Made by a program: the position numbers and the translations under genes. The notes under the pieces were generated by a model that saw nothing but the letters and a program-made list of their open reading frames with translations, was not told the origin of the DNA and did no database searches. A stretch of 29,644 bases of DNA from a virus: positions 1 to 29,644 of the IMG/VR virus record IMGVR_UViG_3300038701_001554; one strand, 5' to 3'. Positions 5,932 to 14,220 of this stretch are shown piece after piece; the first letter of the stretch is position 1, and the number at the start of each line of letters is the position of its first letter.

Positions 5932-6343
5932 GGTGAGAGACATCGACCGAGAGCTGCAGCTGGAGGCGCAGATTGCCGACCGGGATCACATCATCGAGAA
6001 GCTGTACGCGCAGATCAAGGGGCACGATCACAGCGTCAGGGATCTCAACAATGCGTATCAGAGCTGCTTAGATATGCTTGGCGCTGCCAACCAGTCCTTG
6101 GAGGAGCGTGATGCTGTGATAGCCACGCTCCGCGAGAAGCAGCGCAGCGTCTGGTGGCGCAAGCCCGCCATCTCTGCCGCCGCGATGATCGGTGTGTGGA
6201 CGTTCTCCCACTACATGGGCGGCGACAACCCGCTCAGCAGGGATCCTGAGACCGGGCTCATGTGGCTTCTTGGGCTCATCACCGCGGGCATGGTGTTCAT
6301 TGGCGTGGCAGCCGTGCAGGCGCTGGATGGTGACCATGATTGA
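5924..6343 (+). CDS. coiled-coil protein with two C-terminal membrane spans
   Basis: 139 residues from ATG 5924 (eight-base overlap with the previous stop). Residues 1-75 form a charged coiled coil (RDIDRELQLEAQIADRDHII and onward). A basic junction WWRKP is followed by two hydrophobic segments, about residues 82-97 and 112-132, separated by a loop with GGDNPLSRDPETG. The topology suggests an inner-membrane protein with a long cytoplasmic coiled-coil arm. The function is unknown; holin-like or exclusion roles are possibilities only. Confidence 0.6.
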   Translation: MREVRDIDRELQLEAQIADRDHIIEKLYAQIKGHDHSVRDLNNAYQSCLDMLGAANQSLEERDAVIATLREKQRSVWWRKPAISAAAMIGVWTFSHYMGGDNPLSRDPETGLMWLLGLITAGMVFIGVAAVQALDGDHD

Positions 6344-6482
6344 GACCCTGAACCTGCTGACCGATCTCGCGCTGAGCGGCATCTCCGTGTACTACCTGAT
6401 CCGGTCTATATCCGGCGACCCGGAGGAGCGCCATGAGTGGCTCGTGCTGGGCGTCCTGTTCGGGATATGGGCAACGGTGTGA
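6336..6482 (+). CDS. tiny membrane protein, 48 aa
   Basis: 48 residues, ATG at 6336 overlapping the previous stop by eight bases. Two hydrophobic stretches flank a polar, acidic centre (SGDPEERHE): TLNLLTDLALSGISVYYLI and WLVLGVLFGIWATV. It is the third predicted small membrane protein between the two terminase genes. The end overlaps the start of the large terminase, so expression is probably coupled to it. No family recognised. Confidence 0.5.
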   Translation: MIETLNLLTDLALSGISVYYLIRSISGDPEERHEWLVLGVLFGIWATV

Positions 6483-7921
6483 CCACAGCCGCCGCAGCGC
6501 AGGACTACGAGCAGCAGCTGCAGGAGCAGGTCGAGCGATTCGTGTTCGACCCGCTGGGCTTCGTGCTGTGGGCGTTCGACTGGGGTAAAGGCGAGCTGGA
6601 GGGCCAGACCGGCCCCGACACGTGGCAGGCAGAGCAGCTGATGTCCATCGGCGAGACCTTCCTCGAGGACCCCGAGGCGACGATTCAGGACGCCACCGCA
6701 TCCGGTCACGGTATCGGCAAGTCGGCCGAGGTGGCGTGGATCATTCTATGGGCGATGAGCACGCGGCCACATCTCGCTGGCTGGGTGACCGCCAACACCA
6801 AGACGCAGCTGAAGTCGAAGACATGGCGAGAGCTGGCGGTATGGTGGAAACGATGCAGGAATGGCCACTGGTTCCACCAGCGAGGCGAGCGCTTCTACCA
6901 CGTCGACCACGAGGACACGTGGGGCATCGACGCCATCCCGTGGAGTGAGCACAACTCCGAGGCCTTCGCCGGGCTGCACGCCAAGTACGTGCTGATGATC
7001 ATGGACGAGGCGTCCGCCATCGCCGACAAGATCAGTGAGGTAGCGGCCGGCGCCATGACCACGCCCCGCGCCATGTGGTTCAAGTTCGGCAACCCCACCA
7101 AGAACACCGGCGACTTCCGCGACTGCTTCGGCAAGAACCGGCACAGATGGGTTACCCGCCGCATCGACAGCCGCACCTGCAAGATGACCAACAAGAAGAA
7201 GCTGCAGGAGTGGGTCGACGATAACGGAGAAGACAGCGACTTCGTGCGCGTCCGTGTCCGCGGAGAGTTCCCGCGCTTCGGCACCAACCAGCTGATCAGC
7301 GCGCAGCACGTGGGCGCCGCCCGGCGCTTCGACATGCCGATCAACGAGTACATCCACTTCACCCGGGTGCTGGGCGTCGACGTCGCGCGCTTCGGTGGCG
7401 ACGAGACCGTGATCACCCTGCGTCAGGGCCGCAAGGTGCACTGGCAGAAGACCTACCGCGGTCTCGACAACATGCAGGTGGCCTCCCGGGTGTTCGAGAT
7501 GATCCGCCAGAACAGCGTGGGCGTGGCCTTCGTGGATGAGGCGGGGCTGGGCGCCGGCGTCGTCGACAGGCTGGTCATGCTGGGGGCGCCGGTGATCGGC
7601 GTTCAGGCTGGTGGCAAGGCGACCGAGGACAAGCAGTTCTACAACAAGCGCGCCGAGTGCTGGTGGAAGATGAAAGAGTGGGTCGAGGGCACCGTGGATC
7701 TCCCGGATGACCCGATCCTCGAGGAGCAGATGTCGGCCCTCGAGTACGAGTACGACCTCAAGCAGCGCGTCAAGCTGGAGCGCAAGGAAGACCTGAAGGA
7801 GCGCCTGCCCGGGCTGGGGTCTCCGGACCGCGCAGATAGTCTGTCTTTGACGTTCGCCGAAATGGTGGCAACATCCAACATGCAGGATTCATTCGAGCCA
7901 GAACCAGAACCAGATATGTGA
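6467..7921 (+). CDS. terminase large subunit
   Basis: 484 residues from the ATG at 6467; a GTG at 6479 (GTGA overlap with the preceding stop) or a GTG at 6437 are alternatives and the ribosome sites do not decide. The ATPase domain shows a Walker A variant SGHGIGKS (about 79-86), a GWVTANT motif (105-111) and Walker B VLMIMDEAS (about 175-183). The RNase H-like nuclease follows: GVDVARFGGDE (303-313) gives the first catalytic Asp, FVDEAG (355-360) the second acidic site and SPDRADSL (452-459) the third. This motor cuts concatemeric DNA and drives it through the portal into the prohead. Confidence 0.95.
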   Translation: MGNGVTTAAAAQDYEQQLQEQVERFVFDPLGFVLWAFDWGKGELEGQTGPDTWQAEQLMSIGETFLEDPEATIQDATASGHGIGKSAEVAWIILWAMSTRPHLAGWVTANTKTQLKSKTWRELAVWWKRCRNGHWFHQRGERFYHVDHEDTWGIDAIPWSEHNSEAFAGLHAKYVLMIMDEASAIADKISEVAAGAMTTPRAMWFKFGNPTKNTGDFRDCFGKNRHRWVTRRIDSRTCKMTNKKKLQEWVDDNGEDSDFVRVRVRGEFPRFGTNQLISAQHVGAARRFDMPINEYIHFTRVLGVDVARFGGDETVITLRQGRKVHWQKTYRGLDNMQVASRVFEMIRQNSVGVAFVDEAGLGAGVVDRLVMLGAPVIGVQAGGKATEDKQFYNKRAECWWKMKEWVEGTVDLPDDPILEEQMSALEYEYDLKQRVKLERKEDLKERLPGLGSPDRADSLSLTFAEMVATSNMQDSFEPEPEPDM

Positions 7922-7967
7922 GAGCAATCGCAGGGATGCGACCTGAGCCCAAGGAGGGGCTTGCACC

Positions 7968-8321
7968 ATGAGCAACGTACTGCAGGTATTCAACGTCGAC
8001 GAGGCAGCCACAGCGCGCAAGCAGCGCTCGATCAGGGATGCGGTGGGTAAGGCGCTTGGTAAGGCGCACCCGACGGTGCCGTGGTACGTGTCGGTCCCAG
8101 AGGACTGCAGCGTCGTGCAGTTCTATTGCCCCACCCTGACGTCGGGGTTCGGGATGACGCTGCACGCTAACCGGCCCAACTTCGAGCTGGCTCGGATGGC
8201 AGTCATGATGGCCGGTGAGTACCTCGAGCGGTTCAATGTGAGCCGGGAGCGCCCGGACATCTCTCACGTGCCGAAGAACATCAAGGGCGTGGCCAGAAAT
8301 GAGGCCAAGGGCGAACTCTAA
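7968..8321 (+). CDS. hypothetical protein, 117 aa
   Basis: 117 residues with a strong Shine-Dalgarno (AAGGAGGGG) upstream of the ATG, 46 bases after the large terminase. The N-terminal part is helical and basic (ARKQRSIRDAVGKALGKAHP), the middle beta-like (PWYVSVPEDCSVVQFYCP), followed by a Met-rich helix (ELARMAVMMAGEYLERF). No family recognised. Its TAA stop is part of the CTAAAGT box of the next promoter. Confidence 0.7.
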   Translation: MSNVLQVFNVDEAATARKQRSIRDAVGKALGKAHPTVPWYVSVPEDCSVVQFYCPTLTSGFGMTLHANRPNFELARMAVMMAGEYLERFNVSRERPDISHVPKNIKGVARNEAKGEL

Positions 8322-8344
8322 AGTGACCCGGGATGCTGTACATT
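8318..8344 (+). promoter_or_regulatory. rightward phage promoter P2 (CTAAAGT-N14-TACATT)
   Basis: CTAAAGT at 8318-8324 and TACATT at 8339-8344, with the same 15-base distance between hexamers as in P1, P3 and P4. The TAA within the first box is the stop codon of the gene ending at 8321. The next gene starts at 8373. The -10 box is the weakest of the four, so this may be a weaker member. Confidence 0.6.
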
Positions 8345-8372
8345 CTGGGCTCCAACACACTGAGGTGATGAC

Positions 8373-8831
8373 ATGAGCACGATCTTCGGATACCTGATCT
8401 CCCTATGGGAGGACATCAAGGCTGCGCTGGGGCTGTATAACCCGGCCAAGCGTGATGAGGCGGACCTCGAGTCCGAGATGGAGTACATCGATGACTCCGA
8501 TTACCCGGCCCCGGCGGTGCAGGAGAAGGACCTCGAGGCCATGGATGACGATGAATTCGAGGCCCTCGGCGAGCAGCTGGAGGCGCAGATTGCCGAGGAG
8601 ACGGCGGCCGAGATGAAGTCCCTCGAGGACCACGGCATCACCTTCGAGCAGTACCGCGAGAACCACCTCGCTGATGTCCGCGACGGGATCGTGATGCGCC
8701 TGCCGGACTACGTCCTGAAGCGCCGCTACAACGGCGACTGGAGTGGAGGCCTGCATGCCAGCGAGATGTTCCGCGACCAGAGCGAAGCCCGCAACCCGAT
8801 CCCGGCGAGCCTGAATCCCCGTGAAGACTAG
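8373..8831 (+). CDS. acidic hypothetical protein, 152 aa
   Basis: 152 residues; GAGGTGATGAC precedes the ATG. A short amphipathic N-terminus (MSTIFGYLISLWEDIKAALG) could touch a membrane or partner. Residues about 25-85 are extremely acidic (long runs of Asp and Glu with EQLEAQIAEETAAEM), then a more neutral helical part and a short C-terminus with ASEMFRDQSEARNP. The acidity recalls scaffold- or portal-associated factors, but nothing more specific is seen. It is the first gene after P2 and overlaps the next gene by 11 bases. Confidence 0.65.
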   Translation: MSTIFGYLISLWEDIKAALGLYNPAKRDEADLESEMEYIDDSDYPAPAVQEKDLEAMDDDEFEALGEQLEAQIAEETAAEMKSLEDHGITFEQYRENHLADVRDGIVMRLPDYVLKRRYNGDWSGGLHASEMFRDQSEARNPIPASLNPRED

Positions 8832-9048
8832 CGAGTCAGGATCCGCAGAGTGCCGGTACTCGTTCGGCGCCCTCGACGGGGGCCCGGACCTGCCGGAGAT
8901 CGAGGTCACGCTCAGGCTCACGGTGAACGCCGAGGGTGTGCCAGCGCACCGCCAGTATGAGCACGTCACTGGCCGGGTAGTGGAGCAGCTGGAAGCAATG
9001 TCGGGGGAGCTTATGGAGCCCCCGGAACTCGACCTTGACGGCGACTAA
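8821..9048 (+). CDS. small acidic hypothetical protein, GTG start
   Basis: 75 residues from a GTG inside the end of the preceding gene; there is no clear ribosome site, so coupling is assumed. The middle has beta-strand character (EIEVTLRLTVNAEGV) and the C-terminus is acidic (MEPPELDLDGD). No family recognised. Its TAA stop forms part of the CTAAAGT box of promoter P3, which supports this reading frame as the true end of a gene. Confidence 0.55.
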   Translation: MKTSESGSAECRYSFGALDGGPDLPEIEVTLRLTVNAEGVPAHRQYEHVTGRVVEQLEAMSGELMEPPELDLDGD

Positions 9049-9071
9049 AGTGTTGGCGTTACAGGTATAAT
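9045..9071 (+). promoter_or_regulatory. rightward phage promoter P3 (CTAAAGT-N14-TATAAT)
   Basis: CTAAAGT at 9045-9051 and a perfect TATAAT at 9066-9071, 15 bases between the hexamers. It overlaps the stop codon of the previous gene (TAA 9046-9048) and drives the head genes starting with the portal at 9188. P1 and P3 also agree in the spacer (TTGGTG and TTGGCG). Probably the strongest of the four copies. Confidence 0.7.
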
Positions 9072-9080
9072 CCGTTCAAC

Positions 9081-9135
9081 GGCGGCCCACCGGTCTCTCT
9101 CTCGGTACTCTCTCTCACCTCGCCGGTGGGTCGCC
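9081..9135 (+). other. 13-bp leader hairpin upstream of portal
   Basis: Bases 9081-9093 pair with 9123-9135: 12 Watson-Crick pairs, mostly GC, plus one GU. The 29-base loop is pyrimidine-rich (TCTCTCTCTC and ACTCTCTCTCAC). No T-run follows, so it is not an intrinsic terminator. It starts about three bases from the expected P3 transcript start. A stem at the very 5' end can shield mRNA from RNase E or pyrophosphohydrolase, as known for ompA leaders; that role here is inferred. This and P3 account for the 139-base gap. Confidence 0.6.
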
Positions 9136-9187
9136 TCCTAAATTCAGCTGCACGGATGCGGCTGTGTGAAGCGCCAAGGAAGGCTGC

Positions 9188-11305
9188 ATGGGTCAGAGAC
9201 AGAGCCATACGATTCACCCCGGCGAGCTGCTGGGGATGGCCGACCTTAGGGACGGTGACGGTTACTGGCTGAGCACAGTCCGCCACGCACACCGGGCCAG
9301 CACCGACTTCCTCGACGACGGCATACGCGAGGAGTGGGAGAAGGCCTTCTACCGGTTCCGCAACCAGCATCCCCCGGGCTCGAAGTACCGCACCGCAGCG
9401 TACAAGCACAGATCCAAGACCTTCCGGCCGAAGACCCGCAGCCTGTCACGGCGCGCCGAGGCGAAGGCAGCAGCAGCACTGTTCTCCAACACCGACCTGA
9501 TCGACGTCCGCGGGCAGAACCGCGGCAGCGCAGAGCAGGCGGCTGCTGCGGCGTTCAACAAGGCGATCATGCAGTACCGCCTCGAGCACAGCATCCCGTG
9601 GTTCCTCACCTGCATGGGTGCGCGTCAGGACACCTTCAACAACGGCGTCTGCATCAGCCTGAGCACGTGGGAGTACGAGGTCCGCAAGACCAAGACGATC
9701 ACGCCGCGGTTCATGGAGGACGGCCGACCGGAGCTGGACGAGGATGGCGATGAGGTAGGCGATGAGGTGGAAGTCGAGGAGGTGATCGTCGACAAGCCGG
9801 TCCTCGATCTGCTGCCGCCGGAGAACGTGCGGTTCGACCCCAACGCAGACTGGCGCAACCCGTTCGAGGACAGCCCGGTCATCAACATCATGCTGCCCAT
9901 GTATGCGCGCGACGTGATGCTGAGGGCGAAGAAGCCCAACCCGGTGACCGGTGAGCCAGAGTGGCGCGAGCACCAGCTGGGGGCGATCCTCGCCGCGGCG
10001 CAGGACAAGAACATCAACGAGATCGTGCGTCAGGCGCGAGTCGGCGACAACCGCCACGACCCCATCGACATCAGCGCATCCAACGAGGACACGCTGGTCT
10101 GGGTGTGGCTGAACATCGTGCGCGACGAGGACGGCGAGGACATGGCGTTCTACAGCCTCGGCGGCCAGCTGATGCTGAGTCAGAAGCCGGTGCCTGTGCG
10201 CGAGCTGCTTCCCCTTGGCCGGGACAGCCTGACCTTCGGCTTCTCTATCCTCGAGTCACACCGCCCGTACCCGACCAGCGCGAACGAGCTGTCGGCCTCC
10301 ATGCAGTCCGAGGTCAACGACATCGCCAACCAGCGCATGGACAACGTCAAGCTGGCGCTGAACCGCCGGTACTTCGTGCGCCGCGGATCTCAGACCGACC
10401 TCGCAGCCCTGTCGCGGTCCGTCCCCGGCGGCGGCGTCATGACTGGGGATCCGGAGAACGACATCAGGGTGCTGGACTTCCCGGACGTCACGGGATCCAG
10501 TTATCAGGAGCAGGACCGCCTCACGCAGGAGCTGGACGAGCTGACCGGCAACTTCAGCAGCAGCAGCGTGCAGGCCAACCGCAGCCTCAACGAGACCGTG
10601 GGCGGCATGAACATGCTGCAGGGCGATGCCACCGAGGTCAGCGAGTACGAGCTGCGCACGTTCGTGGAGACGTGGGTAGAGCCAGTGCTGCGGAAGCTGC
10701 AGAAGCTGTGCGCGATGTTCGAGACCGACGAGACCATCCTCACTGTGGCCGGGGAGAATGCAGAGCTTCAGAAGTACGGCGTGTCACCAGAGATCGACCG
10801 CATGCTGGACGAGGAGATGATCGTCAGCGTTAACGTAGGCATGGGCAACACCAATCCCGCCCAGCGCCTGCAGCGGTTCCAGATGATCATCGCCGCGGCT
10901 GCCAACATCCCAGAGATCGCGCAGCGCATGAACCCCGAGGAGATCGGCAAGGAAATCTTCAGCCTCGGCGGGTTCAACGACACCACGCGCTTCATGATGA
11001 GCGAGGAAGAGTTCGCCCAGAAGATGCAGCAGATGCAGGAACAGATGGCCGCGCAGCAGCCGCAGGACACCTCGCTGCAGGTCGCTCAGTTGCGCGCAGA
11101 GGTCGACCGCTACAAGGCCGACAAGGACTTCCAGATCAAGCTCATGACGCTGCTGGAAGAGCAGGACGCTAAACTGACGGAGCTTACTGCTAGAATGGAG
11201 ACTGAGCGCATGAAAGATCGTACTCAGCGCGACAGTCTGGCGGTCAAGGAAGGCACCAGACTGGAAGAGATGGAAGTCAGGCGAGACACGGGCGCAGGGA
11301 TTTAG
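9188..11305 (+). CDS. portal protein (P22-like class)
   Basis: 705 residues, close to the size of P22-type portals; AAGGAAGG lies 7 bases before the ATG. The portal is the dodecameric ring at one capsid vertex through which DNA enters and leaves. The N-terminal wing and stem region is followed by an acidic insert (about residues 178-195, many Asp and Glu), then a conserved-looking core with SSSVQANRSLNETVGGMNML (about 456-475). The C-terminal 120 residues form a long charged helix (QKMQQMQEQMAAQQ, then KLMTLLEEQDAKLTEL), matching the barrel of P22-class portals. It is the first gene of the P3 unit and precedes scaffold and coat. Confidence 0.85.
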   Translation: MGQRQSHTIHPGELLGMADLRDGDGYWLSTVRHAHRASTDFLDDGIREEWEKAFYRFRNQHPPGSKYRTAAYKHRSKTFRPKTRSLSRRAEAKAAAALFSNTDLIDVRGQNRGSAEQAAAAAFNKAIMQYRLEHSIPWFLTCMGARQDTFNNGVCISLSTWEYEVRKTKTITPRFMEDGRPELDEDGDEVGDEVEVEEVIVDKPVLDLLPPENVRFDPNADWRNPFEDSPVINIMLPMYARDVMLRAKKPNPVTGEPEWREHQLGAILAAAQDKNINEIVRQARVGDNRHDPIDISASNEDTLVWVWLNIVRDEDGEDMAFYSLGGQLMLSQKPVPVRELLPLGRDSLTFGFSILESHRPYPTSANELSASMQSEVNDIANQRMDNVKLALNRRYFVRRGSQTDLAALSRSVPGGGVMTGDPENDIRVLDFPDVTGSSYQEQDRLTQELDELTGNFSSSSVQANRSLNETVGGMNMLQGDATEVSEYELRTFVETWVEPVLRKLQKLCAMFETDETILTVAGENAELQKYGVSPEIDRMLDEEMIVSVNVGMGNTNPAQRLQRFQMIIAAAANIPEIAQRMNPEEIGKEIFSLGGFNDTTRFMMSEEEFAQKMQQMQEQMAAQQPQDTSLQVAQLRAEVDRYKADKDFQIKLMTLLEEQDAKLTELTARMETERMKDRTQRDSLAVKEGTRLEEMEVRRDTGAGI

Positions 11306-11326
11306 CGCCCACACTGAGGCAAGGGA

Positions 11327-11668
11327 ATGCCGGCAGAGTTAGAGCGAATACTTCAGAACGCTGAAGTGCCAGTAGAGTTCGAGAGTCAGGAGGAAGAGAT
11401 CCTGATCCGGACTGCCGTCATGGGCGAGGACGCCCGTGAGTGGATGGTGACCAATCCCGTTGGTCGCTACGTTATTGGCGCCGCCCTACAGGACCAGAGC
11501 GACATCGAGACCGCGATCATGCGGACCCCGCTCTGGCGCAAGCGCAAGCACCATGACCTCAGAGCAAAACACGCTGCCATCGGCAACGCCATTCGCTGGC
11601 TGACCGAGGCGGTACAGGTGGGCATGAGCGCAGAGTCTCAGCTCGAGCAACGCAACGTCAAGGAGTGA
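11327..11668 (+). CDS. hypothetical head-module protein, 113 aa
   Basis: 113 residues between portal and scaffold. The N-terminus is acidic (ELERILQNAEVPVEFESQEE), then helical segments (WMVTNPVGRYVIGAALQ) and a basic patch (LWRKRKHHDLRAKH). It has no membrane span. Small genes at this position are usual in podovirus head modules, where they may be minor head components, but the family is not recognised. The stop is next to the scaffold start. Confidence 0.65.
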   Translation: MPAELERILQNAEVPVEFESQEEEILIRTAVMGEDAREWMVTNPVGRYVIGAALQDQSDIETAIMRTPLWRKRKHHDLRAKHAAIGNAIRWLTEAVQVGMSAESQLEQRNVKE

Positions 11669-11673
11669 CGAAC

Positions 11674-12846
11674 GTGACCGAAGAAACTATCCAGAAGGAC
11701 GTTTCGCAGGCCGAAGGGCAGGATGCCCCGACCACCAGCGAAGCACAGGTGGCCGATACCCCGGAGCAGGAGCGCCCGGTAGCGCGCACCCGTGAAGAGA
11801 AAATGGCTCAGGTGGCAGAGGCCGCCAAGGCGCAGCGCGAGGCCGACCGAAAGTCGATGGCGCTGATCAACAACCCCGACCTGACAGAAGAAGAATACGA
11901 TGCGCAACAGGTCGCAGCATCAGAGTCGACGGATAATGACTCTGCCTCCGATGAAGAGGAGCGCGATGCTGAGGACGCCGGCGAACTTACCGCTGGCGAG
12001 GAATCCGAAGAGGCCGTAACTGCAGAGGCCGAGGAAGAGACCAAGCCGGAGACAGAGAACGGCTGGTACGAGCGTGAGGATGGCGTGCGCGTCAAGCGCA
12101 TGAAGATCAACGGTGAGCTGCGTGAGTTCACCGAGGAAGAATACGACCGCGCTGTGAGCAAAGAGTTCGCAGGCGATCAGAAATTGCGGCTGGCCGCTGA
12201 GCGTCAACGTCAACTGGACGAGCGCGAGCGCCAACTGCAGGAGCGACTGAGCCAGCAACAGGAGCCTCGTGAACTGCCGACAGGGCAGAGCGATGCTGAG
12301 TTTGCTGAGAAGCTCAGTAAGTATCATGACGCCGTGTACGATGGTGACACCGATACAGCCAACAAGCTGATGGCGGAGATGATCGCGGGACGGAGCAATC
12401 CCACCCCCAACATCGCTGCGCTGGTAGATGAGGCTGTTACCGCACGTGCCCACCAAGAAGCGCAAGAGCGTCACGCTGCCAGCGCACGCAGGGGCTGGGA
12501 ACGGTTCGAGAAGGATTATGCAGAGATTGCATCCGACGACCGATACCTCGCCTTTGCGGACGCTAACCTGAAGATAGTTCGTGCAGAGAACCCAGATTGG
12601 GAGCCGGAGAAGGTCATCCTCGAAACAGGACGCCGGACCGCCGAAGACCTCGGGATCTCGAAGAAGCAGGTCAAGGAAGACCAGCCGAGCAAGTCTTCTC
12701 AGAGTGCTGACCGCATGGCGCGGAAGGCAAAACTGAAATCAGTGCCCAGCACGGGCTCCGGCGCTAAGGCCGAAGATCGTGCACCTGTGATCGACATGAG
12801 TCCGAAGGCGAAGATCGCCCGGCTGCGCGCAGGTAGGGCCGTTTAA
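11674..12846 (+). CDS. scaffolding-like protein
   Basis: 390 residues from the GTG at 11674, favoured over GTG 11665 because AAGGAG at 11659-11664 gives normal spacing. Residues 1-130 are disordered and very acidic (Glu/Asp-rich, with EEERDAEDAGELTAGEESEE). A central coiled coil (about 170-205, ERQRQLDERERQLQERL) is followed by helical regions and a basic C-terminal end (KAKIARLRAGRAV). Scaffolding proteins line the inside of the prohead, contact coat through a basic C-terminal helix and leave before DNA fills it. The position directly between portal and coat, and this composition, fit that role; no sequence family is claimed. Confidence 0.75.
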   Translation: MTEETIQKDVSQAEGQDAPTTSEAQVADTPEQERPVARTREEKMAQVAEAAKAQREADRKSMALINNPDLTEEEYDAQQVAASESTDNDSASDEEERDAEDAGELTAGEESEEAVTAEAEEETKPETENGWYEREDGVRVKRMKINGELREFTEEEYDRAVSKEFAGDQKLRLAAERQRQLDERERQLQERLSQQQEPRELPTGQSDAEFAEKLSKYHDAVYDGDTDTANKLMAEMIAGRSNPTPNIAALVDEAVTARAHQEAQERHAASARRGWERFEKDYAEIASDDRYLAFADANLKIVRAENPDWEPEKVILETGRRTAEDLGISKKQVKEDQPSKSSQSADRMARKAKLKSVPSTGSGAKAEDRAPVIDMSPKAKIARLRAGRAV

Positions 12847-12860
12847 TAGGAGCAAGAGCA

Positions 12861-13802
12861 ATGCAGCTTTGGAGTAATACAGGCCAAGGTTACATGGCGT
12901 CCGACATTCTCTCCGAGAATTGGCGGGTCAGCCAGCAGCCGCTCACGCGCTTCCGGCAGTTCTGTGACGTCGAAGAAGCGGTGGGTAAAAATCAGGGCGA
13001 GAAGTTTATCTGGACTGTGTACGGGGACATCCCGGACACCGGTACTGCTGAGCTTCAGGAGAACCAGCCGATGCCGACTGGCAGCTTCCCCGTGTACGAC
13101 GCGGAAGTTGTGATGACGGAATACGGTAAAGCGGTTCCCCACACGCTGAAGTACGAGACGATGTCCGAGCACAACGTCCCGAACGTCATCAGTGTGACGC
13201 TGAAGAACCACGCGAACAAGACGTTCGACCGGAACGCGCATGCGCAGTTTGACGCTACTATTCTCCGCGCAGTTGGCGGAGCATCGGGGGCCCTCACGCT
13301 CACCGATAATGGTACGCCGAGCGGCACGAACAACATCGCTATGTCCAAGGATCACGTGAAGACGTTCCGCGACACGATGGAAGAGCGCAACATCCCGGTG
13401 TTCGATGGCGAGGATTACGTTGGCATCATGCGTCCGACCACGATCCGCCCGGTCCAAGACGATCTGGAGTCTGTATTCCAGTACGTCGACGAGGGCTACA
13501 AGCGCATCGTGAACGGTGAGCGCGGTCGTTACGAAGGCATTCGATTCGTGACGCAGACCAACATCGCCAGCGAAGGCTGGAGCAACGGTCTGTCTGACGC
13601 GGCGTACTTCTTCGGTGCGGACACCGTGACGGAAGCAATCGCCATTCCGGAGGAACTCCGCGGTAAGATCCCTGATGACTACGGCCGTAGCCGTGGCATC
13701 GCGTGGTACTACCTCGGCGCCTTCAAAATCACCCATGCTGACCAGACTGATGCCGCGAGCAAGCTTCACGCCCGCATCATCAAGTGGGACAGCGCAGCCT
13801 AA
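12861..13802 (+). CDS. major capsid protein (N4-gp56-like family)
   Basis: 313 residues with TAGGAGCAAGAGCA before the ATG. The sequence has the features I associate with N4-gp56-type coat proteins: an N-terminal part ending in GEKFIWTVYGDIP (about 52-64), a Pro- and Gly-rich strand region, a central DATILRAVGG segment, and the C-terminal signature GRYEGIRFVTQTNIASEGW (about 220-238) followed by DAAYFFGADTV and YGRSRGIAWYYLGAFKI. The HK97 fold is expected. It forms the icosahedral shell and lies directly downstream of the scaffold gene. The opposite strand is also open over this gene, a by-product of GC-rich codon use. Confidence 0.9.
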   Translation: MQLWSNTGQGYMASDILSENWRVSQQPLTRFRQFCDVEEAVGKNQGEKFIWTVYGDIPDTGTAELQENQPMPTGSFPVYDAEVVMTEYGKAVPHTLKYETMSEHNVPNVISVTLKNHANKTFDRNAHAQFDATILRAVGGASGALTLTDNGTPSGTNNIAMSKDHVKTFRDTMEERNIPVFDGEDYVGIMRPTTIRPVQDDLESVFQYVDEGYKRIVNGERGRYEGIRFVTQTNIASEGWSNGLSDAAYFFGADTVTEAIAIPEELRGKIPDDYGRSRGIAWYYLGAFKITHADQTDAASKLHARIIKWDSAA

Positions 13803-13817
13803 GGGGGGCAATCGATC

Positions 13818-14207
13818 ATGTACACTTACGATCAGCCGTTTCTCGCTGCCTACACGGTCAACGCTGCGGCGCTTGATACGGCAGGCGAGATCCTCAATGT
13901 TGCTGGCCCGGATGGCTACGTTGGGCGTGTCGTCGACATCGCTGTCAACGTCACCACCGGTGTCACTGTTGCAGCGTCCAATCTCCAGCTGGGTTCAGCT
14001 GGTGACGCAGACGCATACGCTACGCTGGAGGTGCCTATCACCGCCGCGGATGGCGTAGTCAACGGCGCAACTGTCCTGACCACCGACGACAACGTCATCC
14101 CTGATGGCGGTCCGGTGGTCCTCACCTGCGGCGGCGAAGCTACTGCCGGCGACGGCACGGTTACCGTGTTCATCGCTTGGTATCAAGCCGGTCCGGTCGC
14201 GAGCTAA
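13818..14207 (+). CDS. probable capsid decoration or head-stabilising protein
   Basis: 129 residues, with AAGGGGGG upstream of the ATG. It is Ala-, Val-, Thr- and Gly-rich, low in charge and almost all predicted beta strand (VGRVVDIAVNVTTGVTVAAS and later VTVFIAWYQAG). This looks like a small beta-sandwich. Genes directly after coat with this composition often encode trimeric decoration or cement proteins, so that role is inferred from position and composition only. Confidence 0.6.
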   Translation: MYTYDQPFLAAYTVNAAALDTAGEILNVAGPDGYVGRVVDIAVNVTTGVTVAASNLQLGSAGDADAYATLEVPITAADGVVNGATVLTTDDNVIPDGGPVVLTCGGEATAGDGTVTVFIAWYQAGPVAS

Positions 14208-14220
14208 GAGGAGTTAACGC

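Noticed and set aside
9045-9135. Possibility that the four motifs are single-subunit (T7-type) RNA polymerase promoters
   Set aside because: T7-type promoters are conserved over a continuous stretch of about 20 bases; here only the two ends are conserved, and the 14 bases between vary freely.
9081-9135. Intrinsic terminator upstream of the portal
   Set aside because: The stem is strong, but no T-run follows and the loop is too long; its place right after promoter P3 fits a leader better.
12843-13811. Open frame of 322 codons on the minus strand opposite the major coat gene
   Set aside because: It mirrors the coat gene's codon phase in GC-rich DNA, has no ribosome site at its start, and its protein is of odd composition (His/Arg/Val-rich). 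The plus-strand coat gene has clear family features.
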